Shown here: in pieces, positions 9,143 to 17,723 of the stretch
Numbering within the stretch: the first letter of the stretch is position 1
Layout of the letters: each line of letters begins with the position of its first letter
Assembly (NCBI GenBank): GCA_003194525.1
Contig: NBIV01000498.1
Location: 1 to 34,763, forward strand
Reading direction: 5' to 3'
DNA length: 34,763 bases
From: Gracilariopsis chorda
Lineage: Eukaryota > Rhodophyta > Florideophyceae > Gracilariales > Gracilariaceae
Made by a program: the position numbers and the translations under genes
The notes under the pieces: model-generated
What the model saw: only the letters and a program-made list of their open reading frames with translations
Databases searched by the model: none
What the model was told of the DNA's origin: nothing

Positions 9143-9156
9143 GGTTATGGGCCCAG
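9143..9156 (+). other. CopD primer-binding site
   Basis: GGTTATGGGCCCAG directly after the LTR, identical to the CopA, CopB and CopC sites and complementary to the initiator tRNA-Met anticodon arm. The sequence after it (CCCCGCTGACC) no longer resembles the other families. Confidence 0.85.
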
Positions 9157-10113
9157 CCCCGCTGACCGCTGCCGCTATCCCTTTCCGTATCGTTCGTCTG
9201 TCGCCGCTCTCCCTCACCGCCGTTCATCCGTTTCGCTGTTGTTGCGTCTTTCGTCGTTGCGTCGGGTGTCTTGATCCCATTGTTGGTCGGTGTTGGTCAT
9301 TCTCCTTTGGTTTGCGTTCCTCCCTGAGGGCGTTGTGGTGGTAGTGGTTCGACGTTTACTTGCTATCGTTGTTCAGTTGGGCCTCCGTTGTTGCCCGTGT
9401 TGTCGATCGCTATCTACTTTGTGTGTGACACTCCCTCTATCTTGTGTTTTGGGATCCCCGAGTCGTTCGTCGGGTCGTATCCGTGAGGTCGAGTCGGTCT
9501 AGTTTCGAAGTCTGGGCTCCGTGATCGTGTGCTCAGCAGTTGTTTGTTTTTCGTGTTTGTTAATCATCATCTGGTGTCCAGTGCGACGAGCGGTTGATCC
9601 GGGTTACTTTGGGTGATTCCAGGTATCCGGGGACGTGAGCCTGGCGGCTTGAACCAAAGCGGGTGTACTGTCGAGCGGCTTCCCACCGGTCCATTTGGAC
9701 AGATAACGGTGACGGTCGTTAAGACCTGGTAAGTTCAGCGGGTGCATCTGTGGACGGGGTGCCGTGGCGTACTGCGCTGGTGCGGGTGATTGAATTATTT
9801 GTTTTGATCCTGACTGCGTGTCGGGATTCTTGGGCTGTTGCGAAGGTATTCCATAACGAGCTTTTGATCCGTGCATCTGACCCTTGGGCGTTTGTGCGGG
9901 GAGGCGACGTGGCGTAGGCTGACCTCCTTCTTAGGATCAGGCCGCGTGTGACCTTAAGTGGTTGCGCGTTAGCAGCGTACTTTGGTTGCCATAGTAGCTT
10001 CAGTTGCGAGGTCGCGCAAGTTCTTGCAAGAGGCCAGAGAGGGTTATACTTGGTGAAGGCATATCTTGGGTCATTAACCATCCTCTGGAAGCCTCGTAGA
10101 GAGCGACGCATCT

Positions 10114-10232
10114 TCTCCTTAGACGTAGGAGAGGGAAGACAGAAGAAGACGTCTTGTACCCGGAGCATCTCCGGGGGCCAGGGGTCCGACACCCTAGGGT
10201 AGCGGAGGTAGTTTCTCCCGTCAGTGCGCCCG
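10114..10232 (+). promoter_or_regulatory. Conserved structured leader RNA module (CopD)
   Basis: Hairpins TCTCCT(10114)/AGGAGA(10127), CCCGGAG(10159)/CTCCGGG(10169) with a CAT loop, AGGG(10180)/CCCT(10192), then AGGGTAGCGG (10196-10205) and GTGCGCCCG (10224-10232). The stems occupy the same places as in CopA and CopC but with different sequence; the unpaired tail is conserved. Confidence 0.62.
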
Positions 10233-10242
10233 AATTTGAAGT

Positions 10243-10290
10243 TTTGTTGTTGTTGTTGTCGTTGTTTTTGTTGTTATTGTTGTCGTTATT
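10243..10290 (+). repeat. GTT-rich microsatellite in CopD leader
   Basis: Imperfect GTT repeats interrupted by GTC and ATT triplets, just before the gag start. Absent from the other families. Confidence 0.8.
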
Positions 10291-10361
10291 GCCATTTTTG
10301 TACTACTTAAGTGCCGTAGGTCTTTCATCGCACCTGTGCTGTTTGTTGACATCTACCAAGC

Positions 10362-11786
10362 ATGGATTCATTCGGTGGCATCAAGATTGAAAAGTTGGGC
10401 GAGGATAACTTCCATGTATGGAAGCAAAAGGTTGAGTTGCTGCTTGCACTCAAGGACCTCGATGACCATCTTGAATCAACCAGGCCTACGGACGATGACG
10501 AGTTGTCAGCATGGAAGAAGAAAGACGCCAAGGCCAGGGCTGTTATTGGTCTCAGCATCAGTGATGAGCATTTGGACCATGTGAGGGATACCGAGAATGC
10601 TGCGGAAATGTGGAAAGCCATTTGCGATGTGTTCCAGCGTAAAACGCTGCTCAACCGAATCAATGCAAGACGTGCCTTCTACACAGCCAAGATGCGAGAT
10701 GATGAGAAAATGTTACACTTCATCAATCGTGTTCGTCATCTTGCATCGGATCTGAAGAGCATGGACGTAGTGGTTGAGGAGGAAGACATCGCTATGACAA
10801 TCCTATGTGGGCTACCAGACCGCTTCGAACACCTCATTGTCGCTATTGACACCACGATTGGTGATCGTAAACTCGATTTAGCGTTTGTGAAGAGTCGTTT
10901 GCTGCAAGAGGAACAGCGAATGAACGATCGTGCCAAGGAGGACTCCGGAAGTGACACGGCTTTGGTCGGTGCGCAGTCACGAAAGAAGGCCATGGTGTGC
11001 TACTACTGTGGTAAGAAGGGGCATATCCAGAGAAACTGTTTCAAGAGACAACGTGACGAAGCTAGCAAAGAGCAGAGTGCTGCCGCAAACCCAGCTGTGC
11101 AGACCGATCTCGGCAACGAGAAACGAGGATGTGACAGTGACTCTGACTTTGTTTGTCTCATTGCGACAGGTTCTGTGGAAGAAAGTATCAGTGACTGGAT
11201 CATTGACTCTGGTGCCACCGCCCATATAACGTATGACGAGTCCATGTTTGACAGTTATAGCAAAAGAGAGTCTGCCGGTGTGAGTATCGGCAATGACTCG
11301 AAGCTGGAGTCTCTTGGTCATGGCAGTGTCCACCTCGATCTCGCTGTTGAAGGGCGTAAGAGCAAGTGCCGGTTGGGTGAAGTAGTGCACGTACCGAATT
11401 TAAGGTATCATCTGCTGTCAGTATCTGCGATGTGTGACCTGGGTGCGCGAGTGGTGTTTGACAAAACCAAAGTATGTGTATACAAAGGTAACACCATGAT
11501 CGCCCAGGGCCGTCGCATCAAAGGAATGTACTACCTATGTACCGCGATTGAAGTACCAGAAGACATGGACAACGCACTTGTGACTGACCTGTCACTATGG
11601 CATGCTCGAATGGCTCATGTGAATGTGGATGGTATCAAACATATGGCTCGTAACGGTGTTGTGTCAGGGCTGAATGTGGACTTGAATCAATCGATGTATG
11701 TGTGTGACTCTTGTGTAGTGGAAAAATCTACACGTGCTCCAACTCCCAAGCAAGGGGGGAACGGGCTTTGCACCCATTGGACCTAG
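10362..11786 (+). CDS. CopD Gag, protease and integrase zinc-binding domain
   Basis: 474 codons from ATG 10362 (MDSFGGIKIEKLGEDNFHVW). Residues ~10-190 are a copia-type Gag (UBN2-like) core. A CCHC zinc knuckle is at C213-C216-H221-C226 after a basic tract. The retropepsin active site is DSG at 282-284 (DWIIDSGATAH). The integrase N-terminal HHCC set is H414, H419, C448 and C451. The product would form the particle, mature the polyprotein and contribute the integrase N-terminus. The frame ends 23 codons after the last zinc Cys, immediately after a GGGGGG run (11754-11759). The rest of integrase continues in the -1 frame from there. Copia elements usually have one continuous gag-pol frame, so this break is a mutation, an assembly error or, less likely, a frameshift signal. 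Confidence 0.9.
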   Translation: MDSFGGIKIEKLGEDNFHVWKQKVELLLALKDLDDHLESTRPTDDDELSAWKKKDAKARAVIGLSISDEHLDHVRDTENAAEMWKAICDVFQRKTLLNRINARRAFYTAKMRDDEKMLHFINRVRHLASDLKSMDVVVEEEDIAMTILCGLPDRFEHLIVAIDTTIGDRKLDLAFVKSRLLQEEQRMNDRAKEDSGSDTALVGAQSRKKAMVCYYCGKKGHIQRNCFKRQRDEASKEQSAAANPAVQTDLGNEKRGCDSDSDFVCLIATGSVEESISDWIIDSGATAHITYDESMFDSYSKRESAGVSIGNDSKLESLGHGSVHLDLAVEGRKSKCRLGEVVHVPNLRYHLLSVSAMCDLGARVVFDKTKVCVYKGNTMIAQGRRIKGMYYLCTAIEVPEDMDNALVTDLSLWHARMAHVNVDGIKHMARNGVVSGLNVDLNQSMYVCDSCVVEKSTRAPTPKQGGNGLCTHWT

Positions 11787-14386
11787 TGCATTCGGACATT
11801 TGTCGTCCAATCCAAGTAGGTTCCTTGGGAGGTTCACGCTACTTCGTCACATTCATCGATGATCACTCCCGTTTTTGCTTCTTGTACATGCTCAAGACCA
11901 AGGATGAGGTGTTCCACGTGTTCGTGAAGTGGCTCAAGATGGTTCAAAATCAGAGTGACCGACATGTGAAAACCATCACCGCACGTGAGTCTGTGCTACA
12001 TGCGTTACGCACAGACAATGCTGGTGAATATGTGTCAAAGAAGTTTTCACAAGAGCTTGAACGTCACGGTATTGAACATCAGCGAACGGTGCCTTACAAT
12101 CCACATCAGAATGGTCTGGCCGAACGGTTCAACCGAACACTCATGGACTTGGTGAGATCGATGCTGCATCACAAGAAACTGCCAAAGAGCTTCTGGGCTG
12201 AAGCATTGAACGTTGCAGTGTATGTGCGCAATCGAGTCACCTGCAAGGCCCTTCCGAGTGACGTGACACCACTCGAGATGTGGAGTGGATATGAACCTGA
12301 CTTGAGCAATCTGCGTGTGTTCGGTAGCCGGTGCTGGTACAAAGTGGTGGACCACAAGCTGAAGAAGCTGGAGCAACGTGCCGTGGAGGCGATCTTTATT
12401 GGGTACACATCGGGATCGAACGGTTATAAACTGTGGAATGCGCAAAAGAAGAAGGTGGTTGTGTCGAGCGATGTGAGGTTTGACGAATGTAGTGGTTCAG
12501 ATCAAGGTACTGACCACGTTGATGATGACGACTATGCTGAGATCGACATCTCGGACAAGCCGAAATCAAACATCACCTCCACCTCTACTAAACCCACCGA
12601 TGCTGCCCAACTTGAAACCGCTGCACCAGATACTCCACCAGAAGAAGCTTCAGGCAGTGGCCACGATGAGCCCACAGCTGAGACAGAAGTTGAGCCAGAT
12701 GTACCAGATCCACCACCACTTCGGAGATCCACTCGTGAGCGTAGAGCGCCTACCTCGTGGTGGCGCGGAACTGCCCTACTCACTGCCAGTGATGACGTCC
12801 CATCCTCATACTCCGATGCAGTGTCACGTCCTGATTCAAAAGCGTGGACCAAGGCCATGAACAGTGAGTACGAGTCTCTGATGGAGCATGACACATGGGA
12901 GTTAGTGCCAAGGCCAGCTGACAGCAACGTGATATCATCCAAGTGGGTATTTGTGCAAAAATATGAGGCTGGCGACAACGATGAACCGACAGTGAGGTAC
13001 AAGGCTCGTGTGGTGGCTCGAGGGTTTCTGCAGATCGAAGGTGTAGACTTCTCCGAGACGTATGCACCAGTGGTCAAATTCACATCCATTAGAATGATTC
13101 TGTCCATTGTAGCAGTGCAGGACTATCATCTGCACCAGATGGATGTGAAGACTGCATTCTTGAATGGCGACCTGGAAGAGACTGTGTACATGGAGCAGCC
13201 GGACGGATTCATCAAACCTGGGAACGAGGACTTGGTATGCCTTCTCAAGAAAGCCATCTATGGGCTACGACAGGCATCAAGGCAGTGGTTTGCAAAGATG
13301 TACTTGTTCCTCGTTGGTTGGATGGGTCTGAAGCCAAACGTCGCAGACGAGTGCGTCTACACCGGAGAGGTACTGGGAGCGCTTGTGATCATTGCTCTTT
13401 ATGTGGACGACTTGCTCATTGCGAGTCCAAGTATGGAGACAATGAATCGCGTAAAGCGTGAACTGTCAAAACGTTTTCAGATGAAGGATCTCAGTGAAGC
13501 GCGCATGGTACTTGGGTTCGAGATCCATCGTGATCGATCCAAAAGACAGCTGTACCTGACACAGTCTGCATACACGCGTAAGGTCTTAGAACGTTTTGGC
13601 ATGTTGCAATGCAAACCAATGGACACTCCCATGGACTCCGGTGCTGACCTCACTAAGGTAGAAGAGCCTCTGACGAACATCCCGTATCGCCAGGTGATCG
13701 GTTGTCTGATGTATCTCTCTGTTGGCACTCGACCGGACATCTCGTTTGCAGTGTCCAAGCTAGCCAAGTATGTCGAGAAACCTGGAGAGACTCATTGGAA
13801 AGCGGTCAAGCGTGTTCTGCGTTACCTCTATGGCACTCGCTCCCTCGGACTTACTTATGGCACCACGACTGATACTCAGCTGTATGGATACGTAGACTCT
13901 GACTGGGCAGGTGATACATCCAACCGCAAGTCCACCAGTGGGTATGTGTTCATGATGTGCGGTGCTCCTGTGTCTTGGAGCTCGCGCCAACAGGAAGTAG
14001 TTGCATTGTCTAGCGCTGAGGCTGAGTATGTGAGTCTGTGCAGTGGGACGAAGGAAGCGATCTGGCTGAGACGACTGTGGAGTGGCATTGGCAACGCAAG
14101 TGGACTACACGTGGATGAGTCAGTGACGCTAATGGTTGAGCCCACAACTGTGTACGTGGACAACCAAGGTTGCATCGACCTTGCTCGAAATGGAGTTGTG
14201 AACAAGCGTACTAAGCACATTGATATTCGCTTTCACTTCACCAGAGAGGCTCTACGCGACAAAGCCGTCCAGTTGCAGTACTGTTCCACGGAAGACATGG
14301 TTGCCGATATGCTGACGAAAGCGCTCGGTCGAGTTAAGCTGGCAAGGTTCCGCGGTGACTGTGGCTTGCTCCCCTTAGACCTTTGA
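11711..14386 (+). CDS. CopD integrase core, reverse transcriptase and RNase H
   Basis: This frame overlaps the upstream one by 76 bp. Its first Met is not a likely start; homology begins about codon 17 (GERALHPLDLVHSD). Integrase catalytic residues are D29, D102 and E138, with the canonical 35-residue D-E spacing. An acidic, Pro-rich linker spans about 260-335, then RRSTRERRAP. RT covers about 375-610, with MDVKTAFLNGD and YVDD at 564-567. RNase H covers about 715-880, with candidate catalytic D729, E770, D817 and D866 (ADMLTK). It copies RNA into cDNA and integrates it. Stop TGA at 14384, 19 bases before the 3' LTR. All catalytic residues are present, so the only visible defect of CopD is the missing frame link to gag. 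Confidence 0.93.
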   Translation: MCSGKIYTCSNSQARGERALHPLDLVHSDICRPIQVGSLGGSRYFVTFIDDHSRFCFLYMLKTKDEVFHVFVKWLKMVQNQSDRHVKTITARESVLHALRTDNAGEYVSKKFSQELERHGIEHQRTVPYNPHQNGLAERFNRTLMDLVRSMLHHKKLPKSFWAEALNVAVYVRNRVTCKALPSDVTPLEMWSGYEPDLSNLRVFGSRCWYKVVDHKLKKLEQRAVEAIFIGYTSGSNGYKLWNAQKKKVVVSSDVRFDECSGSDQGTDHVDDDDYAEIDISDKPKSNITSTSTKPTDAAQLETAAPDTPPEEASGSGHDEPTAETEVEPDVPDPPPLRRSTRERRAPTSWWRGTALLTASDDVPSSYSDAVSRPDSKAWTKAMNSEYESLMEHDTWELVPRPADSNVISSKWVFVQKYEAGDNDEPTVRYKARVVARGFLQIEGVDFSETYAPVVKFTSIRMILSIVAVQDYHLHQMDVKTAFLNGDLEETVYMEQPDGFIKPGNEDLVCLLKKAIYGLRQASRQWFAKMYLFLVGWMGLKPNVADECVYTGEVLGALVIIALYVDDLLIASPSMETMNRVKRELSKRFQMKDLSEARMVLGFEIHRDRSKRQLYLTQSAYTRKVLERFGMLQCKPMDTPMDSGADLTKVEEPLTNIPYRQVIGCLMYLSVGTRPDISFAVSKLAKYVEKPGETHWKAVKRVLRYLYGTRSLGLTYGTTTDTQLYGYVDSDWAGDTSNRKSTSGYVFMMCGAPVSWSSRQQEVVALSSAEAEYVSLCSGTKEAIWLRRLWSGIGNASGLHVDESVTLMVEPTTVYVDNQGCIDLARNGVVNKRTKHIDIRFHFTREALRDKAVQLQYCSTEDMVADMLTKALGRVKLARFRGDCGLLPLDL

Positions 14387-14396
14387 AGTCAGTGAC

Positions 14397-14405
14397 AGAG
14401 GGGGG
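14397..14405 (+). other. CopD polypurine tract
   Basis: AGAGGGGGG directly before the 3' LTR TG; the expected primer for plus-strand DNA synthesis. Confidence 0.88.
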
Positions 14406-15183
14406 TGTTGGCAGTAGTACCTGTGCTGTCACTGAAAACCAAATGTTCCGGGGAGCATGGGCTGTTTTAGAGGGTACCTCTGCAAAAGCGCATATGCGCG
14501 TGTGCGCGAACCCAACGTGAAACTGGCTTCTGATTGGCTACTGCAAATGTACATATGCAACGTGGTGCGTACAAGTGGTATGGCATAACTGGATCGGTTG
14601 GACACACCCACGTGTCCAGCTACTACAGTGGTCACAGTGTACGTTGTGTGCAGGGGTACTGGTGAAGTGGTTGACACCTGGTACAAGTGGTACAGCAGTG
14701 GTTGGTACAATGGTAAGGTGCGCATGCACTGTCAACAGGTTTACACATGCACGGGTATATTGATGACGTGGGTGTTGTGTGCATTGCCACATGATGACAT
14801 GGCACTAACACCACAGGTTACGTGCCGACTTACCGTGACGTGTTGACTTACCGTGATGTGTTGGCATGTGCTGGCGTGTGTTGGAGTCGTGAATTTGTGC
14901 CTTGTCATGGTCATGTGTATGCACGTAACTATTACAGAACGTTGGTGCGTTGGTGTGCGTTGGTGTAATGAGGTTGTGCTGAGCTGGCTATGTCATGTTA
15001 GATGATGATTGGTAGTATTGAGTGTCCCTGCTTAGTGGTTTAGGTTTTACTTGTAGTTGGTGTTCCCGCGCAATTCGAGTTTAGAGTGGTATATAAGATG
15101 TGCCTGAAGGACCTCCAAGTAAATCCAAGCCAGAGCTGGCGAACTTCCCTTCCATCCCCTCAACTTCCTTTCAACTTTCAACA
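14406..15183 (+). repeat. CopD 3' LTR (778 bp)
   Basis: Same as the 5' LTR except for one G fewer near 14654. The TATATAAG box lies at 15090-15097, and the LTR ends TTTCAACA before the CAAGT duplication. Because it faces into the rest of A2, transcripts could read through into A2 protease and integrase. Confidence 0.96.
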
Positions 15184-16912
15184 CAAGTCTTGCAATAAAC
15201 CGGCTGGTAGTTCATCAAAGATTGAGGTATGTGGTATGGCACTGGAAAAGTCTTCCATCGTACCTCCCGACAGTTGTGATATGGACACCTATGCCGATAG
15301 TGGTGCTACATCACACTTTTTCCATTCGGTGTCTGCGTTTATTCCCGAGTCTTTGCACAACGTAGAAACTCGAACCATCATGCTTGCCGACAATACTGAA
15401 GTATGTGCAACGCAGCGGGGTGACATAGTATTGCCATTTGAGTACGCAAACCTACGATTGACTGATGTCCTATTCGTTCCAGAACTGGAATACAACTTGG
15501 TGTCCATAGGATGCTTGGCGGACAAGGGCATTGAATCTTTCTTTCGCTCAAGTGAAGTTCGTCTCACCTTGGACAATGGGTTTGTAGTCGGCGGTGGCCA
15601 TCGCGATCGACGCTCGGGGTTGTACACCTTACCCGATCCGATATTGCAAGGTACCAACCCAACCCCATCCTCGTCACCAACTAGTGGAGATCATTGCATG
15701 AAGACATCGGAGTCCAGTATTGCTAATCTATGGCATCGGCGACTTGCCCACATCAATGCGCGCGACCTCCAGTCAGTTTACAAACATGCTGAAGGGGTGC
15801 CGAAGATGTCGGGAATGGAGGAGATATGCCGCCCGTGTATGCTTGGTAAGGCATATAAACTTCCGTTCCCTGGCAAATACGACCGAGCATCAGCCGTAAG
15901 TGAGGTGGTACACTCCGATATACTAGGACCCCTTGTACCTTCATTCCCACAAAGGTTTCAATATGCCTCTACCTTCCTTGACGAGCATTCAAGGTATGCA
16001 CTCTTAGGCTTCATGACCCATAAAAGTGAAATTGCTGTTGTATTCGATGCAGTTGAGCACAAGTTCCAGCAGCTTGGAGGAGTGGCCATTGCGAAAGTGC
16101 ACTCGGATAATGCCCAGAAGTATATTGCGTTGCAGCTGAACCTTGCCAACATTCTTCAAGACACTTCTTTCTCTCCTCCGTATACTCCGGAACACAATGC
16201 AATAGCCGAGCGCATCAATCGCACTATGGAGGAAGCTGCTCGAGCTTTGCTCATACAGGCAAGACTCCCAGAGTGCTTGTGGCCATACGCATTAAAGCAC
16301 GTCATACATGTTCGCAATAGGGTTTATCACTCAGCAACTGGAAGCAGCCCTTACCTTTTGATGACTGGTTCAAAACCATCCCTGAAGCATGTCAAAGTGT
16401 TTGGGTGTGCTGCGTTCGTGCTTAAGATGAAACCAGATACCAAGTTCGAGTCTCGTGCACTTGAGGGAGTGTACTTGCAGACTCTTGAGCATGGTGTGTA
16501 TGATGTTTTAGTCAATGATAGTGATGAGATTCCACGCATTGTAAAGTCTCGGCATGTGACATTTGACGAGTCCAAGTTCCCTGGGGCACCATTTCTGGAA
16601 CATGTTATGAGTGATGAAGGTGCATCAGATGATACTTATGAATGCACAGATCACTCTGAAATCGATACTGAGAGTGGTAGTATGGTTTCTGTGGACACCC
16701 CATTCGACATTGAGAGTGATACGGAACATATTGAATCCACTCCTATACCAACGGCACAGAGCATTGAAAGCGGTACCGATCATCCAGATGATAGCGAGCA
16801 TACTTCTGGTGACGATTCGGACCCAAACAATTGTGGTGAGCATGCCCCAAGTGCTAGTCAACATACTTCGGACACTGATGTCTTACCGGAATCTGAACCA
16901 GAACCACGCTAT
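15184..16912 (+). pseudogene. CopA A2 protease and integrase segment
   Basis: Begins with the right CAAGT duplication and continues the A2 frame from 8363. Visible: protease DTYADSGATSHFF (near 15288-15320), the integrase HHCC motif (LWHRRLAH near 15730, then CRPC), the first Asp in HSDILGP, the second in HSDNAQKY, and the Glu in NAIAERINRT. The D-to-E gap is 33 residues. The acidic Ser/Asp/His-rich linker follows (SDTEHIESTPIP...). The frame is open to CGC TAT, where CopC enters. The reading frame seen in isolation starts in the CopD 3' LTR, which is an artefact. Intact in itself, but separated from gag and from RT. Confidence 0.88.
16908..16912 (+). repeat. Target-site duplication of CopC, left copy (GCTAT)
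   Basis: GCTAT precedes CopC and recurs at 23609-23613. A3 shows the single-copy empty site in CACGCTATCCTCGCC. Confidence 0.96.
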
Positions 16913-17723
16913 TGATGTTGGTAATGTTAGTTGGGCTACGGCGCATCTGTAGAACAAAGAAAGAAGAAAAAGAAGCAGTGAAGGTTGCCAGTCTTCGGAC
17001 GAGTTTACTTGGTAGTGCAACTTCAGCGTGTTATATAGCACCTCTACGTCACACTACAACTACAAGAAAACCCTATACCACTAAGTGGGGACACCCAATA
17101 CTACCAATCATAAACAAACATAACACAATAAGGGTTGCACACACTGATTACAGCCAAGTACAACCATGCATAACAACATAACAACACATTACAACAATGC
17201 AGACCAAGTGAACCAAGTAGCCAGCAACGCACAATAAGTGAACCGGACACGCCAACAATGTGCCAGCATGTTGCAGCACTGTATAAACACTTACTCGCAT
17301 CATCATGACAATGACAAAGCACAAATACACATGCCACCGCATCCATGTACATACCCTAGGTGTGTTGCGTGCATGGCACGTGCCTGCTTGCACAACCGCA
17401 CACATGACACACTTCCATATACCTGTAAACCACATGTAGCCACACATATTCTTCAGTACCATACCCATTCACCTTATGCCAAGTGGCCAGTTCCGTGCCA
17501 AGAGCCCATAGAATGCATAACACTTGTAACCAATACGTTGCATATGAGTGTTTGCAGTAGCCAATCATATGCCCGTTTCACGTTGGGTTTGAGAACACAC
17601 GCATATGCGCTTTTGTAAAGCAGGTCCCAAAAACAGCCCTCCGTTATATGAAACTTTGTTTTCAAGTGTTGCACCATGATGTCCCAGTACTACCCGGCAC
17701 TCGACTACGTGCTAACATCAACA
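16913..17723 (-). repeat. CopC 3' LTR (811 bp)
   Basis: On the minus strand it reads TGTTGATGTTAGCACG... to ...ACCAACATCA. Holds the shared U3 block (GCATATGCGC at 17601-17610, inverted CCAAT), the second ATTGGTAGTATTGGGTGTCC block, TATATAAC (17030-17037) and the AGTAAACTCG motif. Its first six bases, TGTTGA, supply the last Cys codon and the stop of the polyprotein. Confidence 0.96.

Larger units (their letters stand above)
9157..10361 (+). other. CopD untranslated leader (about 1.2 kb)
   Basis: No supportable ORF on the plus strand. The first ~850 bases are T/C/G-rich and unlike anything else in the window. From about 10030 (GAGAGGGTTATACTTGGTGAAGG) it becomes homologous to the distal CopA/CopC leader. 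A GTT-rich microsatellite follows at 10243-10290. It is longer than the ~790-nt CopA and CopC leaders. Minus-strand ORFs here are not supported. Confidence 0.75.
8364..15183 (+). mobile_element. CopD, full-length Ty1/copia retrotransposon (6820 bp)
   Basis: Complete element inserted in A2 gag-pol: LTR, primer site, 1.2-kb leader, gag-protease-integrase start, integrase-RT-RNase H, polypurine tract, LTR. The 5-bp duplication CAAGT flanks it. The two LTRs differ by one base in a G run, so insertion is very recent. Its protein core is clearly distinct from A/B/C (for example YVDDLLIA, GYVDSDWAGD and AEAEYVSL against YVDDLLIF, GYVDSDYAGD and ESEYYAL), yet its primer site, U3 block and leader module are those of the A/B/C group. 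Confidence 0.96.

Noticed and set aside
9719..10192. 157-codon minus-strand frame in the CopD leader
   Set aside because: It has no homology I recognise and runs antisense through the structured leader module; the plus-strand RNA structure explains its conservation better.
10243..10290. GTT repeat as a regulatory element
   Set aside because: Low-complexity repeat found in only one family; no sign of function.
12532..13107. 191-codon minus-strand frame opposite CopD linker and RT
   Set aside because: It is a shadow of the real pol frame, with Ser-rich composition produced by the antisense of the acidic linker.
14408..15183. CopD 3' LTR plus following frame as a fusion gene with A2 integrase
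   Set aside because: The frame starting at 15086 only joins LTR sequence to the resumed A2 frame; the TSD and the A3 empty site show it is an insertion junction.
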